From contig CANGIP010000009.1 of the NCBI GenBank assembly GCA_947454105.1, positions 1 through 64,000 on the forward strand: DNA of 64,000 nucleotides, written 5' to 3'. Made by a program: the position numbers and the translations under genes. The DNA comes from Actinomycetota bacterium (GTDB taxonomy: Bacteria; Actinomycetota; Acidimicrobiia; Acidimicrobiales; Ilumatobacteraceae). The stretch's first letter is position 1. Every line of letters starts with the position of its first letter. Under the pieces are notes generated by a model. The model ran no database searches. It had not been told where the DNA came from and saw nothing but the letters and a program-made list of their open reading frames with translations. Below, in pieces: positions 8,219-15,856 of this stretch.

Positions 8219-8701
8219 ATGAACAAGTCAGCATTCACCCCCAACCGCCCCTTACACATTCTCGATATCGACAATCTGCTGGGCGATCCGACAGCGACCG
8301 ACACTCAAGTGATTAACGATTGTCTCGGCCAATACCGCGCTCACACCGGTTACCAAAATGGCGATCACGTTGTCGTCGGAACTGGTTGCAATGCACTCCA
8401 TGTCTACGCCGTGCAATCGTGTTGGCCCGCAGTTCAGTACGTACGGCGACCCGGGCCCGATGGTGCCGATTATGCACTCATTGAACAAGCATTGATAGCA
8501 ATCGAACGCGGTCGCTATAGCCATTTCATATTGGGTTCGGGCGATGGGCGTTTTGCTGATCTGTATGACGAGATGACTACACGTGGCTATCCCGTTTTCG
8601 TAGCTTCGCGTCCGAGTGCTCTGTCGTGGAAATTGCGTCAACGCGCCGGCGAAAATCTGATCTATTTGCCCGAAAACACAGGGCCGTTGGGCATGGTGTA
8701 A
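8219..8701 (+). CDS. NYN/PIN-like domain protein, putative ribonuclease
   Basis: A 160-residue protein with the three acidic sites of the NYN subgroup of PIN-fold nucleases: HILDIDNLLG near the start, DGADYALIE in the middle, and FILGSGDGRFADLYDEM with an adjacent GYPVFVASRPSALS. The Asp residues would coordinate Mg2+ for RNA cleavage. A ribosome-binding ACGGAG precedes ATG 8219. It stands alone, divergent from the deacetylase-like gene with ~160 bp between. Function in RNA turnover is inferred from the fold; no partner toxin/antitoxin gene is adjacent. Confidence 0.72.
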   Translation: MNKSAFTPNRPLHILDIDNLLGDPTATDTQVINDCLGQYRAHTGYQNGDHVVVGTGCNALHVYAVQSCWPAVQYVRRPGPDGADYALIEQALIAIERGRYSHFILGSGDGRFADLYDEMTTRGYPVFVASRPSALSWKLRQRAGENLIYLPENTGPLGMV

Positions 8702-8751
8702 CCCTGGCGCCACATCTGGCGTGCCAGCCGTCACGAATTGTTAACGGCGTG

Positions 8752-8843
8752 TTGACTTTTTGTACGCGCTGGTTCACCTCGTAGTCACGAACGACTAAGG
8801 TTTCGTTGTCGGTCGCCCCTAGACCGACCCTGAGGGAGGAAAA
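8752..8843 (+). promoter_or_regulatory. Probable promoter and structured leader of the nucleoside importer operon
   Basis: TTGACT at 8752-8757 is a plausible -35 box. Two small hairpins follow: TAGTC(8782-8786)/GACTA(8793-8797) and GTCGGTC(8808-8814)/GACCGAC(8822-8828), the latter just before GGGAGG. The -10 box is unclear. The second stem lies close enough to the ribosome-binding site to influence it, but no known riboswitch core was recognised. Confidence 0.3.
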
Positions 8844-10136
8844 ATGAAAAGGATGACCAAGGGCAAATTTGTCCCAGTTCTGCTCACTGCAGCACTCGGT
8901 ATCGGTCTCGTGGCATGTGGAGGCGATGATTCGTCAACCAGCACCGAAGCACCGGCCAGCTCAGAAGCACCAGCAAGTTCAGATGCACCAGGTGGCACCG
9001 ATGCACCTATGGGCACCGATGCACCAGCAGAAGGCGCCACATTGGCGAACTTCACCGCATGGGCCGATCTTCCGGCCGAAGCTGGCGGACTTGACGCCAG
9101 CCCAGTCGTCGACTGTGCACCAGCAGATGGCCCGTTGAAGGCTGCTTGGGTGTACGTCGGACCGACTAACGATGGTGGCTGGACCCAGGCTCATGACGAA
9201 GCTCGCCTTGCTGTGCAAGAGCACTTCGGTGACGCTATTGAGACCACCTACAAAGAGAACGTTCCCGAAGGTCCTCAGGTCGCTCAGACCGTTGAAGACC
9301 TCATTGCTGACGGCAACACCGTGATTTTCGGTACCTCGTTCGGATTCCAGGATCAGATCATGGAAGTGGCTGCGGCTCACCCCGAAGTGTGCTTCGAGTT
9401 CGCAACTGGATACAAGAGCGCAGCCAACGTGTCGCAGTTCTACGGAGCTGCTGAAGACACCGACTTCCTCGCAGGTATGGCCGCTGGCGCTGCATCGAAG
9501 ACCGGCAAGCTTGGTTACCTCGCTTCATTCCCGATCCCTGAAGTTGTTCGTGGTGCTAACGCATGGACCCTCGGTGCTCAGGTTTCGAACCCCGACGCCA
9601 CCGTCAAGGTTGTTTGGTTGAACACTTGGTTCGACCCGGCTGCCGAGCGCAAGGCTGCTGAAGCCCTGATCGCCGAAGGTGTTGACGCTCTTGGTCAAAA
9701 GGGCATCGACTCGCCGTCGACCGGTGACGCTGCTTTGGCTGCTGGTGTCCCGTGGAGTGGTTACAACCGTGACCAGAGCGAGAACTACGGCGCCGTATGG
9801 TTGACCGCTACCTCGTATCACTGGGATGTCTACGAGATTCCTCGTATTCAGCAAATCCTTGATCACGCTTGGGTTGCCGGCGACTACTACGGAAACATCG
9901 CTGATGGTTTCGTGAATCTCGGCAAGTTCGGCGAATTGGTGTCAGCTGACACCAAGGCTGCGATCGAAGCCAAGATGGCCGAATTGTCCGCTGCTCCTGG
10001 TAGCGAATTCACCGGACCCATCATGGACAACACTGGCAAAGAAGCACTTGCAGCTGGTGTGACTCACACCCATGGTGAGCTCATGAGCATGCAGTACCTC
10101 GTCGCTGGTATCGACGGAGAAATCCCCGCCAGCTGA
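8844..10136 (+). CDS. BMP-family (BmpA/PnrA-like) ABC transporter substrate-binding lipoprotein
   Basis: Residues 1-24 form a lipoprotein signal ending in the lipobox GLVAC, so Cys25 is lipidated. A low-complexity Ser/Ala/Pro/Asp spacer (to ~residue 70) tethers the periplasmic-binding-fold domain, which shows AAWVYVGPTNDGGWTQAHD, then TIFG-like and GAAEDTDFLAGMAAGAASK segments typical of the BMP/Med family. These proteins bind purine nucleosides and related compounds outside the cell. GGGAGG precedes ATG 8844. First gene of an operon with an ATPase and two permeases. Ligand not determinable from the sequence. Confidence 0.9.
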   Translation: MKRMTKGKFVPVLLTAALGIGLVACGGDDSSTSTEAPASSEAPASSDAPGGTDAPMGTDAPAEGATLANFTAWADLPAEAGGLDASPVVDCAPADGPLKAAWVYVGPTNDGGWTQAHDEARLAVQEHFGDAIETTYKENVPEGPQVAQTVEDLIADGNTVIFGTSFGFQDQIMEVAAAHPEVCFEFATGYKSAANVSQFYGAAEDTDFLAGMAAGAASKTGKLGYLASFPIPEVVRGANAWTLGAQVSNPDATVKVVWLNTWFDPAAERKAAEALIAEGVDALGQKGIDSPSTGDAALAAGVPWSGYNRDQSENYGAVWLTATSYHWDVYEIPRIQQILDHAWVAGDYYGNIADGFVNLGKFGELVSADTKAAIEAKMAELSAAPGSEFTGPIMDNTGKEALAAGVTHTHGELMSMQYLVAGIDGEIPAS

Positions 10137-10162
10137 TTTTCAGCACATCTCAGTAACGCCGG

Positions 10163-10192
10163 AAGGGGGCGGGCTATATAGCCCGCCCCCTT
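10163..10192 (+). terminator. Perfect GC-rich palindrome between binding protein and ATPase genes
   Basis: A 30-bp perfect palindrome (arms AAGGGGGCGGGCTAT and its complement) ends in TTTCTC. It lies 26 bp after the lipoprotein stop and 56 bp before the ATPase start. It would act as a leaky terminator or as a 3' mRNA-stabilising hairpin, a common way to make more binding protein than membrane components. Confidence 0.75.
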
Positions 10193-10248
10193 TCTCATCT
10201 ATTGTCGTATTGGTCCATCGGCGCAATGGTCCACGGGGAAGGAATGAC

Positions 10249-11760
10249 ATGGGGCTCGAATCAGCCATCAAGATGACCGGGATCGTCAAAAAGTTCCCAG
10301 GGGTGGTCGCGAACGACCACGTCAATCTCGATATCAACTTTGGAGAGGTGCATGCTCTCCTCGGCGAAAACGGTGCAGGTAAATCGACCCTTTCGAACAT
10401 CCTCACCGGTTTGTACCGACCCGATGACGGCACTGTTGAAGTTGCTGGCGCAAAGGTTGAGTTCAACTCTCCTCGCGATGCACTCAACGCCGGTATCGGC
10501 ATGGTGCACCAGCACTTCCGGCTTGTTTCAACTTTTACTGTCGCCGAAAATGTTGTACTTGGCGAATCTGACTCATCAATTTTCATGGATCAAAAAGCTG
10601 TCGCTGCTCGTGTCAAAGAACTCAGCGATCGTTATGGGCTCGCCGTTGATCCGAGCGCACGTATTTGGCAACTGAGTGTTGGCGAACAACAACGCGTTGA
10701 AATTTTAAAGGTTCTCTATCGCGGAGCACGTGTTCTCATTCTTGATGAACCAACTGCGGTGTTGACGCCCATTGAGACCACGGAGCTTTTCAAGACTTTG
10801 CGAGCCATGGTTGCCGAAGGTCGAACAGTCATTTTTATTTCGCACAAACTTGATGAAGTGATGGCAGTGAGCGATCGGGTGACAGTATTGCGTGGCGGCC
10901 GTAATGTCGGCACGGTCAACACACGTGAATCATCAACTCGTGATCTTGCAAGTTTGATGGTCGGCCGATCTGTCGAGTTCAACCGTGTACAACGTGCAGT
11001 TCCAGCGGAAGCTCGTTCTGTTGTTTTAAATGTCTCCGACATCAGCGCACATGATGACCGTGGCCGCGTTGCATTGCAATCAATCTCGCTCACCGTCGGT
11101 CGCGGCGAGATTGTCGGAATTGCTGGAGTCGCCGGAAACGGCCAACGCGAACTTGCCGAAGTCATTTCTGGAATGCGTCCCATGACGTCGGGAACGATTT
11201 CAGTTCAAGGCGAGAATGTGCAATCAGGTAAGGCACGATCGGCCATTGCCAAAGGTATTGCCCATGTTCCCGAAGATCGTTTGCACACTGGACTCGCGTC
11301 TAGTCACTCTGTCGAAGACAACTTGGCTCTCAAGAACTACCGCACTATGTCTCGGTTCAGAATTTTGAAGCGCCAGTCGATTCGAGCTCAATCAACCGAT
11401 TTGATCGAGCGTTACGACATTAAGACGCCTGGTTCGCACACACCTGTGCGCTTGTTGTCTGGTGGCAACGTCCAGAAGGTTTTGCTAGCCCGCGAATTTT
11501 CGGCGCTACCAAAAGTTTTGATCGCGGCTTCACCAACTCGTGGTCTCGATGTTGGGGCCATTGAAATAGTGCGCGAGCGTCTAGTACAAGCAGCCGACAG
11601 CGGTGTCGGTGTTTTGCTCATCAGTGAAGATCTTGACGAGATCATGTCTTTGGCCGATCGCATCTTGGTGATGTACGAAGGTCGCATTGTTGATGAAGTG
11701 CCCGCAGATCGTGCTGACCGTGAGCGAATCGGCCTCACTATGGGAGGAATTAAAGTATGA
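10249..11760 (+). CDS. Nucleoside-type ABC transporter, double ATPase subunit
   Basis: A tandem ATP-binding protein (503 aa) like sugar/nucleoside importer ATPases. The first half carries Walker A LLGENGAGKST, signature LSVGEQQRVEILK and Walker B LILDEPTAVL. The second half has GIAGVAGNGQREL in place of a canonical Walker A, signature LLSGGNVQKVLLAREF, and LIAASPTRGLDVGA, so its second site is degenerate, as is usual in this family. ATG 10249 follows GGGGAAGGA; an upstream in-frame ATG-like start at 10210 would lie before that site. It couples to the first permease by ATGA overlap at 11757. Confidence 0.93.
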   Translation: MGLESAIKMTGIVKKFPGVVANDHVNLDINFGEVHALLGENGAGKSTLSNILTGLYRPDDGTVEVAGAKVEFNSPRDALNAGIGMVHQHFRLVSTFTVAENVVLGESDSSIFMDQKAVAARVKELSDRYGLAVDPSARIWQLSVGEQQRVEILKVLYRGARVLILDEPTAVLTPIETTELFKTLRAMVAEGRTVIFISHKLDEVMAVSDRVTVLRGGRNVGTVNTRESSTRDLASLMVGRSVEFNRVQRAVPAEARSVVLNVSDISAHDDRGRVALQSISLTVGRGEIVGIAGVAGNGQRELAEVISGMRPMTSGTISVQGENVQSGKARSAIAKGIAHVPEDRLHTGLASSHSVEDNLALKNYRTMSRFRILKRQSIRAQSTDLIERYDIKTPGSHTPVRLLSGGNVQKVLLAREFSALPKVLIAASPTRGLDVGAIEIVRERLVQAADSGVGVLLISEDLDEIMSLADRILVMYEGRIVDEVPADRADRERIGLTMGGIKV

Positions 11761-12860
11761 AATCTCCAATCAGACTTGAACGTCGCCTCGAACAACCCAA
11801 ATGGTTGAATTGGGCGATCCCGGTGTTTTCGTTGGTGACTGCCTTAATTCTCGGCGCACTCGTGTTGTTTGCTACTGGTAAAAATCCGTGGGATGTATAC
11901 CACCGTATTTTTGAACGTGGCTTCGCTGGTACTCGGGCACTTTCTGGTTCATTGAAAACCGCAACACCGCTTGCATTTACTGGACTCTGTGCTGCTGTTG
12001 CGTTCCGAATGGGACTTATCAATATCGGTGGCGAAGGCCAGTTGTACATCGGTGCAGTTGGTGCTGCTGGAGTCGGTATCGCACTCGATGGCCAACCAAC
12101 CGGCGTTGTTGTTGTTGCAATGTGCCTCGTTGGAATGTTGTGTGGTGCGTTCTATGCAGCAATAGTCGGAGTGTTGCGCGCCAGGTTCAACACCAACGAA
12201 ATTATTACTTCGTTGATGCTCAACTACATCGCCGGAATTTTCTTGAGTTACTTGATTTACAACTCGACCTCATATTGGCGCGATCCCGCTTCAAAGAACT
12301 TTCCCGCTGGTAAGCCCATCGCTGATCGGGCGATCTGGAACTTCTATGAAATTGGCGGAATCAAAATTCCGTTGTCATTTTTGATCGCAATCATTGCCGC
12401 AGTCGCTGTTTGGGTTTTGTACAAACGCACTCGGTTTGGTTTTGAGGTAGGAGTCATCGCCGACTCACCGAAGGCTGCCCGCTACGCAGGTATCCGAACA
12501 TCCAGCACAATCATTCTTGTTCTTGCGCTATCTGGTGCGTTGGCTGGTCTTGGCGGCGCTGCAGATGTTGGCAACTTCCGTCATGTTCTTGACGGAAAAG
12601 GTCTACAAATGTCGGGATACGGCTACACCGGCATTGTTGTCGCGGCTCTCGCACGACTCAATCCCATCACCACCGTCGTTGTTGCAGTCTTAATTGGTGG
12701 ACTCACCAACGCTGGATTTGCCTTGCAAGGTCCTGACTTCCCAAGTGGCCTCGTTGGCACTTTGCAGGGACTGATTCTCTTCACTGCCGTTGCGGGAGAA
12801 ATTTTGATTAAGTATCGCATTAAAGCCAATCGTCGAGTGACAACGGCGGTGGCGGCATGA
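11757..12860 (+). CDS. Nucleoside-type ABC transporter permease 1
   Basis: A 367-residue polytopic protein with ~8-10 hydrophobic segments. Key stretches are RMGLINIGGEGQLYIGAVGA and RFNTNEIITSLMLNYIAG, followed by FGFEVGVIADSPKAARYAGI (cytoplasmic coupling loop), diagnostic of BPD_transp_2 permeases paired with BMP binding proteins, such as the guanosine importer of Bacillus and the Rns system of streptococci. Its ATG overlaps the ATPase stop (ATGA), and its own stop overlaps the next permease start. It forms half of the transmembrane channel. Confidence 0.92.
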   Translation: MKSPIRLERRLEQPKWLNWAIPVFSLVTALILGALVLFATGKNPWDVYHRIFERGFAGTRALSGSLKTATPLAFTGLCAAVAFRMGLINIGGEGQLYIGAVGAAGVGIALDGQPTGVVVVAMCLVGMLCGAFYAAIVGVLRARFNTNEIITSLMLNYIAGIFLSYLIYNSTSYWRDPASKNFPAGKPIADRAIWNFYEIGGIKIPLSFLIAIIAAVAVWVLYKRTRFGFEVGVIADSPKAARYAGIRTSSTIILVLALSGALAGLGGAADVGNFRHVLDGKGLQMSGYGYTGIVVAALARLNPITTVVVAVLIGGLTNAGFALQGPDFPSGLVGTLQGLILFTAVAGEILIKYRIKANRRVTTAVAA

Positions 12861-13816
12861 ACAGCAACATTTTCGTCATCATCATCGCATCAGCGATTTT
12901 CTACGGAACCCCGTTGTTCTATGCCGCACTCGGTGGCATCTTCACCGAACGGAGCGGTGTTCTCAACCTCGGTGTTGAAGGCACGATGTTGCTCGGTGGC
13001 GTGAGCGGTGCGTGGGCTTCACAACATGTTGGTGGCAGTGCGTGGTTCACAGTATTGATGGCCATTGTGATTGGCATGATTGCTGGTGGGCTGACGTCGG
13101 CATTGCTTGCGTTCTTGTGCGTCACCTTAAAGACCAACCAAACCGTGGCTGGTTTGGCAATCACTATTTTTGCGGGCGCAGTTGGCTTGTCGAGTTACTT
13201 TGCCAATATTTGGGAAGTTGCCAAAAATCCTGCAACACGTCAAATTCGACGACTTGATGTTTTCGGATTAGCGGACACTCCAGTGATCGGTCCAATTATT
13301 TTCAATCAAACGATTCTCACGTATGCTTCGTGGGTCTTGGCTGTGTTATCGACTGTGTACTTATTCCGCACACGTATCGGACTCCAACTTCGTGCTGTCG
13401 GCGAATCGCCACAAACTGCAGATGCCATGGGTATCAGCGTCGTCAAGTACCGCTACTTACACACCATCTTTGGCGGTTCTCTCGCGGGAATCGCCGGGGT
13501 GTTTTACAGTCTGGCCATTGTTCCTACTTGGGTCGACGGCATGACAAAAGGGGCCGGTTGGATTGCCATTGCACTCGTCATCTTCGGATTCTGGCGACCG
13601 AGCCTCACTCTGCTTGGTGCATATTTGTTCGGTGCCTTGCAGTCACTCGGCAGCACGCTCAAGGCTCGCGGTGTCAACATCAGCGGCGACATTCTTGATG
13701 CCCTGCCCTTTGTCATGACCATTGTGGTCCTTGTTCTCGTCTCAAGTCGGTTTGCCCATCGCAAACTAGGAGCACCAGCTGCACTTGGTGTGCCCTATGA
13801 GCGAGAAGAGCGATGA
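12857..13816 (+). CDS. Nucleoside-type ABC transporter permease 2
   Basis: Second permease (319 aa), with the family signature GIFTERSGVLNLGVEGTMLL near the N-terminus and GLQLRAVGESPQTADAMGI as coupling loop. Strongly hydrophobic with ~8 predicted segments. Shorter than its partner, as is usual for the second subunit. ATGA overlaps on both sides show tight translational coupling to the first permease and to the Rieske oxygenase that follows. Confidence 0.92.
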   Translation: MNSNIFVIIIASAIFYGTPLFYAALGGIFTERSGVLNLGVEGTMLLGGVSGAWASQHVGGSAWFTVLMAIVIGMIAGGLTSALLAFLCVTLKTNQTVAGLAITIFAGAVGLSSYFANIWEVAKNPATRQIRRLDVFGLADTPVIGPIIFNQTILTYASWVLAVLSTVYLFRTRIGLQLRAVGESPQTADAMGISVVKYRYLHTIFGGSLAGIAGVFYSLAIVPTWVDGMTKGAGWIAIALVIFGFWRPSLTLLGAYLFGALQSLGSTLKARGVNISGDILDALPFVMTIVVLVLVSSRFAHRKLGAPAALGVPYEREER

Positions 13817-14817
13817 CATCAATTACCAACATCTCCCCCGAACTCAAACACGTTTGGCATCCGATCGGAAGAATTGATTCCTTTTCTGAAACACCAACGC
13901 GTATTGAATTAGTCGGCGACCCGTATGTCGTCGTTCGACTTGATGGAGAAGTCAAAGTATTCGCCGATGTATGTCCGCATCGTTACGCGCGACTCTCTGA
14001 CGGTGTTGTCGTTGGCTCGAACATTCAATGCCCGTACCACGGTTGGCAGTTTGGAGCTAATGGAAAGTGCGCACATGTGCCGGCACTTGGTGCCGAAGCC
14101 ACATTGCCACCTGCTCAACTCACTGCCCCGTTCGTGCAAGAAAAGTACGACCTCATTTGGGTTTCGCCGCTTGAACCCATCACGGACATCTTAGAAATTC
14201 CCGAATGGGATGATGAGTCGCTTGCGCATGTGTGGATGCCACCAATTGATTTCAATGCAGGCGCGGCCCAGGCCGTCGATAACTTTCTCGACTTCTCTCA
14301 CTTTCCATTTGTTCATGCCGGCACATTTGGTTCTGAAAAAGATTTACTCGTCACCGATTACACGACCGAGCGCGGCGAAGACGGTTGGGGTTTTGTTGTT
14401 AAGTACCCACACCTCATCGAAAATCATGAAGACCCGTTAGTCGCGACCGGCGAACACCCGTTAGTTCAAGAACGCTTCATGCGTTATGACTACCGCGTCC
14501 CATTTACTGCCAACTTACGTCTCGAGATTCCGACAACGGGAATGATTAACGCGATTGTCTTTTGGTGTCAGCCAGTCAATGCCGACACCACTCGGGCTCA
14601 CATCGTGATGATTCGCAACGATTGCCATACACCCGAAGATTTTCAAGCAGCGATCGATTACGAGAATCGAATCTTTACTGAAGACTTAAAAGTGATTGAA
14701 TTCCTCGCGGACAAGAGTGTTCCACTTGATCGCGGCCAAGTGCATATTCGTTCTGATCGTCACACCGTTGAGTTCAGGCGAATCTTGCTCAAATTGTTGA
14801 ACAGTTCAACTGAATAG
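13813..14817 (+). CDS. Rieske [2Fe-2S] non-heme iron oxygenase, alpha subunit
   Basis: N-terminal Rieske domain with C-P-H (DVCPHRYARLSDG) and C-P-Y-H (NIQCPYHGWQFGANG), the two Cys and two His of a [2Fe-2S] cluster. The C-terminal catalytic domain has AVDNFLDFSHFPFVHAGTFG, the Asn/Asp-His-His mononuclear iron site. Length 334 aa fits the demethylase/PaO-like subgroup rather than large ring-hydroxylating alpha subunits. It needs a reductase partner not seen here. The gene is coupled by ATGA overlap to a nucleoside-type importer, suggesting that its substrate arrives through that importer, for example a methylated purine or similar compound; this is inference. Confidence 0.88.
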   Translation: MTSITNISPELKHVWHPIGRIDSFSETPTRIELVGDPYVVVRLDGEVKVFADVCPHRYARLSDGVVVGSNIQCPYHGWQFGANGKCAHVPALGAEATLPPAQLTAPFVQEKYDLIWVSPLEPITDILEIPEWDDESLAHVWMPPIDFNAGAAQAVDNFLDFSHFPFVHAGTFGSEKDLLVTDYTTERGEDGWGFVVKYPHLIENHEDPLVATGEHPLVQERFMRYDYRVPFTANLRLEIPTTGMINAIVFWCQPVNADTTRAHIVMIRNDCHTPEDFQAAIDYENRIFTEDLKVIEFLADKSVPLDRGQVHIRSDRHTVEFRRILLKLLNSSTE

Positions 14818-14820
14818 TTC

Positions 14821-15390
14821 TCATTGCTTGATTCGTTGATATTCCAAAGTTGAGTTATTTCCTTTGGCATCAATCATGGTTTGCATCAAGCGATCGCCTT
14901 TGGGGCTTTTCACTGCTTGACGTCGATGCGTTTCAATTCCGTTAGGAGTATTAACGATGTGCACCAGCGCAACACCATCAATTGAGGCGGTCATCGAGAC
15001 TGGTCCAAGTGGCGATTGCATGGTCACTGCTGTCATTCCGTCTAAGACATATTCAAATGTTGCGACCTGCCGGCGCAACTTGCGACGAACTTTGCTCGAA
15101 GTCGTGATTTTGACACCCTCTTTGGTGTCACTGATTTCCACCCAAGTGTTGTTAAACAATGACTTGATGTGGGCGTCAATTTCTTCAGGACCCATTGCCC
15201 GAGCAGCCAGCCATTCGCGGTAACCAGTTTGAGCAACCAGGCTCCAACGACCGATCCACGAGGAGTACTCGGGAATATCAGTTGGTGCGGTTTTGGGTGG
15301 TTGTCGGCGTCGGCCACCGAACATACCGCGCTGGTTTCTCTTGGCAATCCCCATTACTTTGGCGTTAACCGGGACGACTTTATTGAACAT
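14821..15390 (-). CDS. Unknown protein, possible FABP/lipocalin-like barrel
   Basis: A 189-residue protein with a basic, disordered start (KRNQRGMFGGRRRQPPK) followed by SSWIGRWSLVAQTGYREWLA and alternating beta-strand-like sequence to the end. The W-x-G-x-W start and strand pattern resemble small lipid-binding barrels, but the match is weak and I assign no function. No signal peptide. It converges with the Rieske gene, ending 3 bp away, and is divergent from the gene at 15437. ATG 15390 lacks a clear Shine-Dalgarno; ATG 15354 is an alternative. Confidence 0.55.
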   Translation of the reverse strand: MFNKVVPVNAKVMGIAKRNQRGMFGGRRRQPPKTAPTDIPEYSSWIGRWSLVAQTGYREWLAARAMGPEEIDAHIKSLFNNTWVEISDTKEGVKITTSSKVRRKLRRQVATFEYVLDGMTAVTMQSPLGPVSMTASIDGVALVHIVNTPNGIETHRRQAVKSPKGDRLMQTMIDAKGNNSTLEYQRIKQ

Positions 15391-15424
15391 ATTTTCAACC
15401 GTATCTGCTCGCTCATGGCTTTAC

Positions 15425-15430
15425 TAGAGT
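15425..15430 (+). promoter_or_regulatory. Putative -10 box (TAGAGT) of a near-leaderless transcript
   Basis: TAGAGT lies 6 bases before the GTG at 15437, the spacing expected if transcription starts at the start codon. No good -35 was found. Confidence 0.35.
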
Positions 15431-15436
15431 GCAGGA

Positions 15437-15841
15437 GTGGACAACCTCATGGATGCGCGCCATCAAGCGGTGATGACCGAACTTGAGCGGGTCGGCTGGC
15501 GAACCACCACGATCGGTTCACCGTTTATTGGGACGACCTGTGTGATTGACAACCACTTCGTAGCCAGCGCCATGGCCATTGAAGACCTCACCATCATTGA
15601 GGTCTACGACATCGATCTTGAAGACCCGATGCGACCTGGCCTCGTTACTCGGCCCGATGACCCTGTCGTCAAAACAGCCCATCACCCCGGATTTCAACGC
15701 ACCGTCTCGGCCACCGTGGTCGATCTACGCAATCTTGCTCTTGAAGAGGTCGGACCTGCTGTTTTTCAGGGCCTGTCAGCAACCACCATCTCGCACGTGC
15801 GCTCCCGTTGGCCTAGATCTACCGATACTGATGTGGGCTAA
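15437..15841 (+). CDS. Unrecognised small protein (134 aa)
   Basis: I do not recognise it. It has a mixed alpha/beta look (MDARHQAVMTELERVGWRTT, then TIIEVYDIDLEDPMRPG), no membrane segment and no cysteine motif. The GTG at 15437 sits 6 bases after a TAGAGT box, favouring a leaderless start; ATG 15449 with GGAG upstream is the alternative. It ends 15 bp before the DUF4157 gene and could share a transcript, but a TAATAT box lies in the junction (15839-15844). Confidence 0.5.
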   Translation: MDNLMDARHQAVMTELERVGWRTTTIGSPFIGTTCVIDNHFVASAMAIEDLTIIEVYDIDLEDPMRPGLVTRPDDPVVKTAHHPGFQRTVSATVVDLRNLALEEVGPAVFQGLSATTISHVRSRWPRSTDTDVG

Positions 15842-15856
15842 TATCGGCGCAGGTGG

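Noticed and set aside
8702-8843. Possible purine riboswitch before the nucleoside importer
   Set aside because: Two short hairpins are present, but the conserved three-way junction and loop sequences of purine aptamers were not found.
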